In this document: in pieces, positions 27,813 through 36,531 of the stretch
Position numbering within the stretch: the stretch's first letter is position 1
Layout: every line of letters begins with the position of its first letter
Source: Moraxellaceae bacterium
Lineage (GTDB): Bacteria; Pseudomonadota; Gammaproteobacteria; Pseudomonadales; Moraxellaceae
Assembly (NCBI GenBank): GCA_004173455.1
Contig: SECL01000030.1
Span: forward strand, 1 to 40,500
Length of the DNA: 40,500 bases
Direction: 5' to 3'
Position numbers and translations under genes: made by a program
The notes under the pieces: generated by a model
Told to the model about the DNA's origin: nothing
The model's database searches: none
The model's input: the letters and a program-made list of their open reading frames with translations, nothing else

Positions 27813-27870
27813 AAATGGCTTTAATGAAGCTTAAAACAACACAAAGAAATAATTGTTTAGGGGAATTATC

Positions 27871-30018
27871 ATGCAAAAATTACCACCACAGTTGCATCGG
27901 TTGGGACTATATATAAGTTGTATTATGGCCAATGCTGGCCTGTTCTCAGTCGTACATGCGGCTGATCACCAAGAGTCTTCCAATGAAACAGCCTTGCCCA
28001 CCATTACTATTAACGCCAGCAGTGACGTGGAAAAAGGGGCTGGTCCAGTAAAAGGGTATATTGCCAAACGCAGTACCACGGGCACCAAAACAGATACGCC
28101 TATTTTGGAAACCCCACAATCTTTGACTGTGGTCACGCAGGATCAGATTCAGGCCACGGGTGCGCGTACCGTGGTGGAGGCATTAGGCTATAGTGCCGGT
28201 CTGTTTAATCCAACCGGTTTTAATCCAGCCAATGAAACCTTTACCATTCGCGGTTTTACCCAATATGGCGGTATGTTGCGTGATGGACTATATGATGGCG
28301 GCGCTTGGGGCAACCGGCAGGAAAGCTATGGGCTGGAACGGGTTGAATTTTTAAAGGGCGCCGCATCGGTGTTGTACGGCAAGCTCAGTCCGGGTGGAGC
28401 AATCAATACCATTTCCAAACGCCCAACCGATGAGCCTTTGCATGAAGTCAAGCTTGAGCTGGGCAATGACAACCATCGCCAGTTTGATCTAGATGTATCC
28501 GATGCGCTCAATGCTGACGAAACGCTGAAATATCGCCTGACCGCTGTTGCCCGGCAAAGTGATACGCCTGTTGATTATACTGCCAATGACCGCTACTACC
28601 TTGCACCTGCCATTTACTGGACGCCAGATGACAATACTAGCCTGACACTGCTGGGCAATTATCAGGAAAACAAGCTGACCTTTATTAATGGACTACCAGT
28701 AGAGGGCACCTTACTCCCCAATAAAAATGGTCAATTGCGCAAAAGTACATTTCTGGGGGAACCGGACTGGAGCACTGGCGATGATGAAAAAGGCAGCATT
28801 GGCTATCTAGTCGAGCACCAGTTTAGTGACCAGCTCAAACTGGAGCACAAGCTGCGCTACAGCTATAGCAAAGTGCATTGGCGCTATTCCTCCATTAATC
28901 TGGATGCCACCGATCAGCGCAGCGCCACCCGAAGCGGCTATGACCGTTTTGATAAAGTCCATCGTCTGGTGGCTGACACTTTTCTGGAATGGAAAACCAG
29001 TGGCGCACGCTTTGAAAACACCCTGATTACTGGTGTGGATTGGCTGCGTGAAAATGGTTCGATGCCTGCGAACTGGGACTTAAAACTAACGCCTATTGAT
29101 ATTTTTAATCCGCAATACAGTGGCATGATTGACTACAGTAACTCGCAGGCGGATTACAGCACTGACCAAACCAAAACACTGGGAGTGTATGCCCAAAACC
29201 AGTTAAAACTGGATAATCACTGGGTTGTCCTCACAGGTTTGCGGCAGGACTGGGTAGACAGCAAGGCCACGGGCAGCGCCGATGACAAGGATGATGCCCT
29301 GACAGGACGGGCTGGACTGGTGTATTTGCTGGACAATGGTGTAGCGCCTTATATCAGCTTTTCGCAAAGCTTTGAACCAGTATCCGGTGACGATGGTAGT
29401 CCTGCACAGCGCAAACTTGAGCCTACCGAAGGCGAACAGTATGAGGCAGGCTTGCGTTATCAGCCGCTAGGCAGCAATAACCTGTATAGCTTTGCGCTGT
29501 ATCAGCTCACCCAGACCAATGTGTCAAGCACCGATCCTGCAACGCAAATTGTGCGGCAAATTGGCGAGGTACGTTCACGTGGGGCAGAGCTGGAAGCCAA
29601 ATTTAGTCCCTTGCCGGATGTCAACCTGATTGCCGCCTACAGTTATATTGATGCCAAAACCACACAAAGCCTGATTGCTGCTGAGATCAACCAGCGCACG
29701 GCCAATGTGCCACGCCAGCAGGCATCATTGTGGGCTGATTATCAAATAGGGCAATTGGGTAATGGACAGCTAAAACTGGGGCTGGGGATGCGTTATATTG
29801 GTGAGCAGGCCAATGAATCCATGAAAGATGCCCGAGCAAACAGCACGCCAGATGTGACCTTGCTGGATGCGCTAATTAATTATGAGGTACAGCCCTTTAA
29901 TCTCTCGCTAAATATGGTCAACCTGACTGGTAAGACCTATTATTCGCAGTGCAGTTATAATAATTGCCAGTTGGGGAACCTGCGTACAGTGATTGGTACA
30001 TTGGCCTACCGCTGGTAG
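27871..30018 (+). CDS. TonB-dependent siderophore receptor (FhuA/FoxA-like)
   Basis: Outer-membrane transporter for a ferric siderophore, driven by TonB-ExbBD. The 715-residue protein has a signal peptide ending near VVHAAD, a TonB-box-like region LPTITINAS, and a plug with KTDTPILETPQSLTVVTQDQ, FTIRGFTQYGGMLRDGLYD and VEFLKGAASVLYGKLSPGG, then a barrel ending VIGTLAYRW with an aromatic last residue. The plug pattern matches the siderophore-receptor subfamily that includes FhuA, FoxA and FpvA. AGGGGA lies 6 bases before the ATG at 27871; an earlier in-frame start at 27853 is less likely. The two Fur-box-like dyads upstream support an iron role. The exact siderophore is unknown, and no biosynthesis genes are in the window. 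Confidence 0.92.
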   Translation: MQKLPPQLHRLGLYISCIMANAGLFSVVHAADHQESSNETALPTITINASSDVEKGAGPVKGYIAKRSTTGTKTDTPILETPQSLTVVTQDQIQATGARTVVEALGYSAGLFNPTGFNPANETFTIRGFTQYGGMLRDGLYDGGAWGNRQESYGLERVEFLKGAASVLYGKLSPGGAINTISKRPTDEPLHEVKLELGNDNHRQFDLDVSDALNADETLKYRLTAVARQSDTPVDYTANDRYYLAPAIYWTPDDNTSLTLLGNYQENKLTFINGLPVEGTLLPNKNGQLRKSTFLGEPDWSTGDDEKGSIGYLVEHQFSDQLKLEHKLRYSYSKVHWRYSSINLDATDQRSATRSGYDRFDKVHRLVADTFLEWKTSGARFENTLITGVDWLRENGSMPANWDLKLTPIDIFNPQYSGMIDYSNSQADYSTDQTKTLGVYAQNQLKLDNHWVVLTGLRQDWVDSKATGSADDKDDALTGRAGLVYLLDNGVAPYISFSQSFEPVSGDDGSPAQRKLEPTEGEQYEAGLRYQPLGSNNLYSFALYQLTQTNVSSTDPATQIVRQIGEVRSRGAELEAKFSPLPDVNLIAAYSYIDAKTTQSLIAAEINQRTANVPRQQASLWADYQIGQLGNGQLKLGLGMRYIGEQANESMKDARANSTPDVTLLDALINYEVQPFNLSLNMVNLTGKTYYSQCSYNNCQLGNLRTVIGTLAYRW

Positions 30019-30042
30019 GGCAGATTAGGTGGGCAAGGTGTT

Positions 30043-31314
30043 TTAAAACACGGCTTCAAACCGCAAAAATGTAGACAGGTAATGGTCGCGGTCTAGGTCT
30101 TTGTCGTTGTAGTAATTGATATCGCTCTGGATAAAAAACCAGTCGCGTAAAAACGGCTGACGCCATGACACAAATGGCCCGTAGCCATTGAGTTGAAAAT
30201 CCTTGTCCTTGGCATGGCCACCGGTATATAGGCCATAGCTAAAGGTATTGTCATGAAAAAAGGTATGCTGGCGGAACAGGCGGTTTTCCCAGCGCACACC
30301 CACGTCCTTGTCTTCATCGGCATAGGTAATGCTGGCCTGATCGGCAATAAACGGCTGATCCGGGCGATGATGGCGAATTTCAAGGTTGGTGCGCGCATAG
30401 TTCTGGCTGCTTGAGCCATAGCGGTAGACCTGCTCTGCACGGGTGGTGAAATCATCCTGTAACGTCCAGTTGCGCGAAATTTTCACCCGGCCATACACAT
30501 CGGATGCCCCATCACGCAAACCCACATCAAAATCGGTATCAAACAAATCAGTTTTCATCCAATCACTAAAGCGCAAGGCAATCGAATTGTTTTCCCGTTT
30601 GGTGGCATCCTGATCGAGTTTTTTCTTGGGTTCAACTGAGGCGTTAGGATTGGTAATCGCCACGTTGCCACGTAATTCATCATCCAGACTGTCATCACCA
30701 AACACCAGACTAAAGCGTTTTTCCAAGGTAGGCAGTTTGACCTTACCGCGAATCCGCGGCTTGATTTCGATGTTGTCGTATTCATTCCAAGTGGTGTCGG
30801 CCAATATTCGAATACTGGCTTTGGCGGGTTTTTCCGGATCAGGTTCGCCAAACCAGTTATCCATCCGATGCGCCTGATGCTGCAAATACTGTTTAAATCG
30901 CTCGTGGCGCTGATCTGCCCATGTTTTATCCTTGGTTTCTTGCTGCGAGGCAACAATCGTGTCCTGTGATTCTGCTGGTAATACAGTCGGCATGGCATCA
31001 ATCGCTTCAGGAATAGCACTCAGGATAAATTCTGGTTTTTTTTCTGAATCCGCTTTCGGTAATATAGGGACTGCGTCAGTTGCGGGCACAGCATCCGAAA
31101 CAGGCTCAGCAACAGAAAGTTCAGAATGGGACGCAATAACCGGCGGCGCTGCTCGGTGGTGGTGACTGGTTTTGACCGCTCTTTTTTTACCCGATAATTT
31201 AGCAGTGCTGCTCTTGCTGTGATGGGCTGAGGCCGTGGCTGCTAGGGCTGGTTGGCCAACCAGAACGCCCAGACTCACAACTGCACTGATACCCCAAAAA
31301 TAATAACGTTTCAT
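30043..31314 (-). CDS. Predicted outer-membrane beta-barrel protein, unknown function
   Basis: The 423-residue protein has a signal peptide (FWGISAVVSLGVLVGQPALA), then a Ser/Lys/His- and Val/Pro-rich segment (about residues 30-130), then alternating beta-strand-like sequence with many aromatic and charged residues (RFSLVFGDDSLDDELRG, TRAEQVYRYGSSSQNY, FSYGLYTGGHAKDK), ending YLSTFLRFEAVF with terminal Phe, a usual barrel signature. I know similar proteins only as conserved hypotheticals in Acinetobacter and relatives. It converges on the siderophore receptor with only 24 bases between stops, which include the 14-base palindrome gtgttttaaaacac (30038-30051). No direct link with iron uptake can be shown. 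Confidence 0.75.
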   Translation of the reverse strand: MKRYYFWGISAVVSLGVLVGQPALAATASAHHSKSSTAKLSGKKRAVKTSHHHRAAPPVIASHSELSVAEPVSDAVPATDAVPILPKADSEKKPEFILSAIPEAIDAMPTVLPAESQDTIVASQQETKDKTWADQRHERFKQYLQHQAHRMDNWFGEPDPEKPAKASIRILADTTWNEYDNIEIKPRIRGKVKLPTLEKRFSLVFGDDSLDDELRGNVAITNPNASVEPKKKLDQDATKRENNSIALRFSDWMKTDLFDTDFDVGLRDGASDVYGRVKISRNWTLQDDFTTRAEQVYRYGSSSQNYARTNLEIRHHRPDQPFIADQASITYADEDKDVGVRWENRLFRQHTFFHDNTFSYGLYTGGHAKDKDFQLNGYGPFVSWRQPFLRDWFFIQSDINYYNDKDLDRDHYLSTFLRFEAVF

Positions 31315-31622
31315 TATGAAAAAAACTTTTTAATTGATGCGTGGAAAGTAGGGCAGGGCGCAGTTTTTTGTTATTATTTTTTTGTTAAATAACAATTAAC
31401 AAGCCTGCAAAATTGTTGTGTCTATGTCGCAGCAGTCTGATATTCGATCTTATTGTTAGTAAAAGTTAATTTGATATACCAAATTTTAAGAAAAAATAAT
31501 AAAATAAGCCCATTAAAACTGTAGTCAGGTTTTAATTTTCTAACACAACTTCTCTGGTTGTTCCTGTCAATTCTGTTTTAATTCAATGGTTGACTGTCAC
31601 GTTAATCATAGAGCCATCACGC
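31315..31622. other. AT-rich divergent control region
   Basis: About 308 bases between the barrel-protein gene and the export cassette without a reading frame. It contains the inverted repeat ttgttaa (31382-31388) with ttaacaa (31396-31402), separated by 7 bases, which could be an operator for an unlinked regulator. Promoters for both directions must lie here, but none stands out. Confidence 0.45.
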
Positions 31623-33731
31623 ATGTTACTCCAGACATTACTGGCGTTTAGGCCGGGCAAAAACGATCTCGTTTTCGCGCTCAAGACTTTTCTGGCGGCC
31701 ATGCTGGCGTTGTTTATTGCCATTTCGCTGAACCTGCAAAATCCAATGTGGGCGATGGGTACAGTGTTTATTGTGGCCAATCCGCTGGCGGGTGTGTTGT
31801 CATCCAAGGCGGTGTACCGCATGTTGGGTACGCTAACAGGCGCCTGCCTGTCCATTCTGGTACTGCCACCCTTTATTAATAGTCCGTTGCCCTTTAGCCT
31901 GATCATTGCGCTCTGGGTGAGTTTGTGTCTGTATGTATCGCTGCTGGATCGTACGCCGCGTAGTTACTTTTTTATGCTGGCGGGTTATACCACGGCGCTG
32001 ATTGGCTTTAGTGCCGTGGCTGACCCGACCCATTTGTTTGATATTTCGCTGTCCCGTTTTGAGGAAATCACGCTGGGCATTTTATGTGCCACGGTAATTT
32101 CGCGGGTGTTTTTTCCGTTAAATATTGGCGGGGTGCTATCCGGCCGCATTGACCAGTGGTTTAGCGATATTGAACGCAGCTTTAAGGATTGTCTGGCCGG
32201 CAAAAGTAGTCCTGAAACCATCGTTAGCGAGGCGCAGCGTTTTGCGGCAGATAGTACCGAGGTTCACGCGCTGGCAGTACATTTATCCTATGAAAACAGC
32301 GTATTACGTCGCCAGACCCGCGCAGTACAGGCGCTACAACATCAAATGGTGCTGCTGGTGCCTGCATTGCTGTCACTGGCTGATCGGGTGTATAGCCTTA
32401 AAGAGTCGTCCAGCCACTTTGATAATTTGCTCATGCAGGTGCAACAGCAAAGCGAACAGTTTATGACCGGTACGCCGCCACAAAATCAGTCTGAACTGCA
32501 ATTTATTCCGCCTTCCATTTTGCATAAATTTGAGCAAATGCTGGTTTTGGCTGATGCCCGCGAAAAGCTGGTCATCATGAGTGCGCGCGAAGCATTTATC
32601 TTTTTTATTCAGCATTTTCAAACCTTGCGGCTGATCTGGCAGTGTATTAAAACCGGTCAGCGTCTACCGGATTTTATTGGCCAGCGGGAGGTATCTGACC
32701 CGCAGTTGCAGCCCGGTTTGCATCGTGGCTTGCACCGGGATTATGACGTGGCACGGCGCGGTGCCTTGTCGGCGTTTCTGGCAATTGGGCTGGTGTGTTT
32801 TTTATGGCACATGAGTGGCTGGCAATATGGTTTTATGGCCGCACAAATCACCGCGGTGTGTGCCTGTATTTTAACATTCTTGGATAATCCCATTCCGGCG
32901 CTGGCATCATTTCGGCTGGCCAGTATTTATTCGGCACTAGTGGTATTTATTTATCAGTTTGCCATTTTTCCGGTAGTGCATGATTTTTTCACCCTGATGC
33001 TGGTGTTATTGCCATTTTTCCTGATTTTTACCAGTATGTTACCTTATCCGGCACTCACTGGTTTTGCACTACCGATTTTAATTAATACTGCCATGGGCTT
33101 AAATATTCATAACTTAAACCAGCCCGTGTTTGGCGCTTATGTGGATAATAGTCTGGCGATTGTGATTGGGATTTTGATTCCCAGTTTTACCTTGGCGCTG
33201 ATCCGCAGTACCACACCAGAGCTGAGTGTGCAGCGCTTGTTGCAATCGCAATGGCGTGATGTGCAGCAAATTATAGAAAAACCGGTACTGCATCCGTGGG
33301 CATATTATATGCGTCGTTTACTGGATCGGATTGGCCTGATGGCACCACGAGTTCTGCGTGCGCCCAGCATACAGTCCGATATTAGCCAATCCCTGAGGGA
33401 GCTGGCTGGCGCAACCAATATTATCCGGCTCAAACGCACCGTGGATCAGTTGCCCGAACCGTTTCATGATCAGGTAGCGCAATTGCTGCAACAGCTGTGG
33501 AACTGGTACGACGCGCGGCTCAGCAATCAGGCATTTGATACGCAACAGGTGCTTGAGCAGATTGACCAGTTGATTTCTCAGATGTTGTTGCAGCCAAGCA
33601 GTATGCTGCGTGATCAGCTCTTGGTGGCGTTGACTGGGGTACGCCGTAGTCTGTTCCAGCAGGCCGAGCATTATGTGGTTCCCGATCAACCGATTCCGGC
33701 TTTAGGAGAAACATATGGCTGGCGAGGTTAA
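31623..33731 (+). CDS. FUSC-family (AaeB-like) inner-membrane efflux protein
   Basis: The 702-residue protein has two blocks of membrane helices, roughly residues 15-165 and 370-530, joined by a long cytoplasmic helical region; this is the layout of AaeB/fusaric-acid-resistance (FUSC) transporters that export aromatic carboxylic acids and similar compounds. The N-terminal LKTFLAAMLALFIAISLNLQ and PMWAMGTVFIVANPLAG are typical. The ATG at 31623 fits the family start; an upstream TTG at 31590 has no ribosome site. It overlaps the next gene by 17 bases and is followed by a membrane-fusion protein, so the three form one export unit. Substrate unknown. Confidence 0.88.
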   Translation: MLLQTLLAFRPGKNDLVFALKTFLAAMLALFIAISLNLQNPMWAMGTVFIVANPLAGVLSSKAVYRMLGTLTGACLSILVLPPFINSPLPFSLIIALWVSLCLYVSLLDRTPRSYFFMLAGYTTALIGFSAVADPTHLFDISLSRFEEITLGILCATVISRVFFPLNIGGVLSGRIDQWFSDIERSFKDCLAGKSSPETIVSEAQRFAADSTEVHALAVHLSYENSVLRRQTRAVQALQHQMVLLVPALLSLADRVYSLKESSSHFDNLLMQVQQQSEQFMTGTPPQNQSELQFIPPSILHKFEQMLVLADAREKLVIMSAREAFIFFIQHFQTLRLIWQCIKTGQRLPDFIGQREVSDPQLQPGLHRGLHRDYDVARRGALSAFLAIGLVCFLWHMSGWQYGFMAAQITAVCACILTFLDNPIPALASFRLASIYSALVVFIYQFAIFPVVHDFFTLMLVLLPFFLIFTSMLPYPALTGFALPILINTAMGLNIHNLNQPVFGAYVDNSLAIVIGILIPSFTLALIRSTTPELSVQRLLQSQWRDVQQIIEKPVLHPWAYYMRRLLDRIGLMAPRVLRAPSIQSDISQSLRELAGATNIIRLKRTVDQLPEPFHDQVAQLLQQLWNWYDARLSNQAFDTQQVLEQIDQLISQMLLQPSSMLRDQLLVALTGVRRSLFQQAEHYVVPDQPIPALGETYGWRG

Positions 33732-33918
33732 TTTTTACGGGATTTATATTCCCCTGATTTTGATACAGGCACTGCTGGCCTATGTGCTGTATAGCGGTCT
33801 GATTCGGCTACTGGAAAAATGGCAATTGAGTCGCTGGCTGGCGCTGCCCACGATTTTAAACCTATGCCTGTATATTATTGTGCTGGGGCTTGTCGTATGG
33901 ATTGGCCATTTTTTTTAG
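33715..33918 (+). CDS. DUF1656 (AaeX-like) small membrane protein
   Basis: The 67-residue protein has two membrane helices (about 8-27 and 45-65) and begins MAGEVNFYGIYIPLILIQ, matching the DUF1656/AaeX family always found between FUSC transporters and their fusion proteins. Its role is unknown; it may help assemble the pump. The ATG is preceded by AGGAG with about 8 bases spacing, located inside the end of the previous gene, which suggests translational coupling. Confidence 0.9.
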   Translation: MAGEVNFYGIYIPLILIQALLAYVLYSGLIRLLEKWQLSRWLALPTILNLCLYIIVLGLVVWIGHFF

Positions 33919-34004
33919 CTTTGGTCGTTTGTGCTTAGCAGTTTCATCAACATCAATGAATAACGGCTATATATCGTTTAATGGGTTTTAGATCAAGAGG
34001 CGTC

Positions 34005-35057
34005 ATGAACACTACACTGAATCTCAAGTCTCAACAGGTTATACGGATGATCGTTTTTGCAATTCTTGCCATTGCAGCGATTGTCGTGGTGCTGTCGCTA
34101 TGGCGTTATTATACGCAAGCACCGTGGACGCGTGACGGCCGGATTCGCGGCGATGTGATGCGCATTTCCACCGATGTGTCCGGCTTGGTAAAAGAAGTGC
34201 AGGTGCAGGACAACCAGTTTGTCAAAAAAGATCAGGTGTTGTTTAGCATTGATCCGGCACGTTTTGAAATTGCTGTGGCACAAGCCAAAGCCAATCTGGC
34301 CAAAGCGCAGGCTAATCTGGCCAACTCCCAGCAGCAACGCTTGAGTGCAGAAGCCACCATCAATCAGGCTCAGGCAGGAGTGCAGGCAGCACAAGCCGAA
34401 GCCGAGCGCGCGCGGCGTGATCTGGCACGGATTGAACAACTGGAAAGCGCCAATGCCGTGTCAAAGCAGGAACAGGATCGTTACCGTGCGGCGCGACTCG
34501 AAGCACAGGCCAATCTGGCCAAAGCACAAGCCAATAGTGAAGTCGAGCGACAAAACTTAAGTTCGGTGAGTACCAGCAAGCAGGGACTAGTGGCTGATGT
34601 GGCAAGCGCCCAAGCAGCACTGGATCTGGCGCGCTTAAATCTATCCCGCACACAGGTCAAGGCGCCCAGTGATGGCAACCTATCCAATTTTGATTTAAAA
34701 GCCGGCAATTATATTAGTGCAGGGCAGGCCATTGCCGCGTTACTCGATCCCCAGCAGTTTTATGTGGTGGGTTATTTTGAGGAAACCAAACTGTCACGCA
34801 TTCATATTGGCGATGCGGTGAGTATCCAGCTCATTGGCGACAATCGCACACTCAAAGGCCATGTGCAGGGTATTGCGGCGGGGATTGAAGACCGCGAGCG
34901 TACTTCCAGTAGTAGCATGTTGGCCAATATCAATCCCACCTTTAACTGGGTCAGGCTGGCGCAGCGAGTGCCGGTACGTGTGACGATAGACAGTATTCCT
35001 GATGCCAGTATGCTGGTGGCCGGTCGCACCGTAACGGTAAAAATTGATGAACATTAA
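34005..35057 (+). CDS. HlyD-family membrane fusion protein (AaeA/EmrA-like)
   Basis: The 350-residue periplasmic adaptor has one N-terminal membrane helix (about residues 13-35), a first half-lipoyl region (GRIRGDVMRISTDVSGLV, VQDNQFVKKDQVLFSIDP), a long Ala/Gln-rich coiled coil (about 85-205), a second half-lipoyl stretch (LNLSRTQVKAPSDGNLSNF) and a beta domain. It links the FUSC inner-membrane pump to an outer-membrane channel. The ATG at 34005 has AAGAGG 4 bases upstream. No outer-membrane factor gene follows, so the pump must share one encoded elsewhere or work without. Confidence 0.9.
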   Translation: MNTTLNLKSQQVIRMIVFAILAIAAIVVVLSLWRYYTQAPWTRDGRIRGDVMRISTDVSGLVKEVQVQDNQFVKKDQVLFSIDPARFEIAVAQAKANLAKAQANLANSQQQRLSAEATINQAQAGVQAAQAEAERARRDLARIEQLESANAVSKQEQDRYRAARLEAQANLAKAQANSEVERQNLSSVSTSKQGLVADVASAQAALDLARLNLSRTQVKAPSDGNLSNFDLKAGNYISAGQAIAALLDPQQFYVVGYFEETKLSRIHIGDAVSIQLIGDNRTLKGHVQGIAAGIEDRERTSSSSMLANINPTFNWVRLAQRVPVRVTIDSIPDASMLVAGRTVTVKIDEH

Positions 35058-35116
35058 TCATGAAAACTGATAGATGAAAGCTAATGGATAAAACCAAACT
35101 ATAGCCATTGAAAGCC

Positions 35117-35845
35117 CTAAGGGGCTGCCAGCGTATGTTCCAAGTGATTTAAAAACGCAGCAAATCCTTCGGGTGCGCGGGCAAGCAAACGGCTGCTTGT
35201 GGTCACACGCACCTGATTGCTCCACACAATGTTAAGCCCTTGCTCGCGCATTTGTTCAATCAGGCTCACATCTTCATGGCAATTAAGTGGCAAAAATCCG
35301 CCAGCAAGGTGGTAAGCCGCCGCACTAAAGCTTAAGTTAGCACCATGAATATGCTGATGATTATGGCGATCCTGATAATGCTGCACGTAGCGCTGTTGCG
35401 TCTCAAGGGATAAATGCTGCCAGCTATCCACTTCCACCACGCCACAAATCGCATCGGCAGGTTGCTGGTTGAGTTGTTGTAATAACCAGTCCGAATGCAC
35501 CCGTGAATCAGCATCGCTACAGGCAACCCAGCTTGCCCCCAAATCAATGACCTGTTGCACACCCAAAGCCCGCGCTTGCCCTACGCATTGATAGTCACAT
35601 TCTACGTATTTCCATTGCACATCCACCTGTACCTGCGCGCGCTGCAAATAATCGGTGTAAAAGTGCTGCGTAATGGCCAAAGAATCATCGGTACAGCGAT
35701 CCAGCACCACCAATACACGCACAATAACTGGCAAATGTTTAATGGCAGCAATGGCATGTTCAAGGGCAGTGAGACACGCCAATAAATGATCCTGCTCATT
35801 GTGCGCTGGAATCACAATGCCTATCGATCGAATTTCGGCTTTCAT
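35117..35845 (-). CDS. GT2-family glycosyltransferase (last gene of four-gene operon)
   Basis: The 242-residue protein has the GT-A fold signatures GIVIPAHNEQDHLLACL, VVLDRCTDDS, and the metal-binding SDADSRV, followed by the acceptor-side HEDVSLIEQMREQG and a C-terminal RVTTSSRLLARAPEGF. There is no membrane segment, so it should act in the cytoplasm, transferring a nucleotide-linked sugar to an unknown acceptor. Its start overlaps the methyltransferase stop by 4 bases, so the two are translationally coupled. The four genes from 38340 to 35117 look like one small glycoconjugate pathway; neither donor nor acceptor can be told from sequence. Confidence 0.88.
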   Translation of the reverse strand: MKAEIRSIGIVIPAHNEQDHLLACLTALEHAIAAIKHLPVIVRVLVVLDRCTDDSLAITQHFYTDYLQRAQVQVDVQWKYVECDYQCVGQARALGVQQVIDLGASWVACSDADSRVHSDWLLQQLNQQPADAICGVVEVDSWQHLSLETQQRYVQHYQDRHNHQHIHGANLSFSAAAYHLAGGFLPLNCHEDVSLIEQMREQGLNIVWSNQVRVTTSSRLLARAPEGFAAFLNHLEHTLAAP

Positions 35846-36531
35846 ACCAAGCCTTCTTGCTGCGCCACGGTGATAGGATTTTTAGTCCAGATATCTACCA
35901 CAAAATCAGGATCATTGACGGTTAAATAATGGTCTAAAGACAAATGCTGTTGCAAAACTTCATGCACCTGTGTTCCTGTGAGTTCAAACCCTTCAATCGG
36001 ATAACGCCAGTGACAGCATAACAGCATGCCTTGCGCGGTCAGGCTTTGGGTTGCCAGTATGGTAAGTTCCAATAGCTGTTTTTGAGTCAAATAATAAGCA
36101 ATTTCACTGATTACAATTAAATCAAACTGCTCATGCGGCCACTGCTGAGGAATTTGCCGCTGCAATACGTCAACATGGGGCATATTGCGCAACCGATTTT
36201 GCGCTAAATGCACAGCGGTAGCATTGCCATCAATACACAGCAGTTTCTGACAGCGTGCAGCCAAATCCTGACTAAACACCCCATTGGAGCAACCCACTTC
36301 CAGTATTGAGCTATAGTGCTTGAGCGGCAATAACGACAAACAAATCTGCCGTTTGCGTTGTTCATACCAGCGATTTTCATAATCCCACGGGTCATCATTA
36401 TGGGCATATAACTGATCAAAATAATCCTGTGTAGGCAAAATGTTTTCAGATGCGCTAGGCTGTGCAGGTGACTTGATATTGGGGTTTATGCTTTCGATTA
36501 AGTCTTTCGTCAGGATCAAATTTTCAGCCAT
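35842..36531 (-). CDS. NodS-like SAM-dependent methyltransferase
   Basis: The 229-residue protein has an N-terminal DYFDQLYAHNDDPWDYENRW and YEQRKRQICLSLLP, then the SAM-binding motif I, ILEVGCSNGVFSQDLA, CIDGNATAV as motif II, and FDLIVISEIAYYLT. The DPW...WYE.RK front end is characteristic of the NodS-like family; rhizobial NodS N-methylates the deacetylated amine of chitin oligosaccharides. The ATG at 36531 has GAGGTG 8 bases upstream and overlaps the PIG-L stop by 8 bases; another Met at 36546 is possible. Adjacent deacetylase and methyltransferase genes suggest that the amine freed by one is the target of the other. This is inference. Confidence 0.87.
   Translation of the reverse strand: MAENLILTKDLIESINPNIKSPAQPSASENILPTQDYFDQLYAHNDDPWDYENRWYEQRKRQICLSLLPLKHYSSILEVGCSNGVFSQDLAARCQKLLCIDGNATAVHLAQNRLRNMPHVDVLQRQIPQQWPHEQFDLIVISEIAYYLTQKQLLELTILATQSLTAQGMLLCCHWRYPIEGFELTGTQVHEVLQQHLSLDHYLTVNDPDFVVDIWTKNPITVAQQEGLV

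Noticed and set aside
30038-30051. Palindrome gtgttttaaaacac as a terminator
   Set aside because: The arms are AT-rich, there is no separate loop, and no T-run follows, so a terminator call is not supported.
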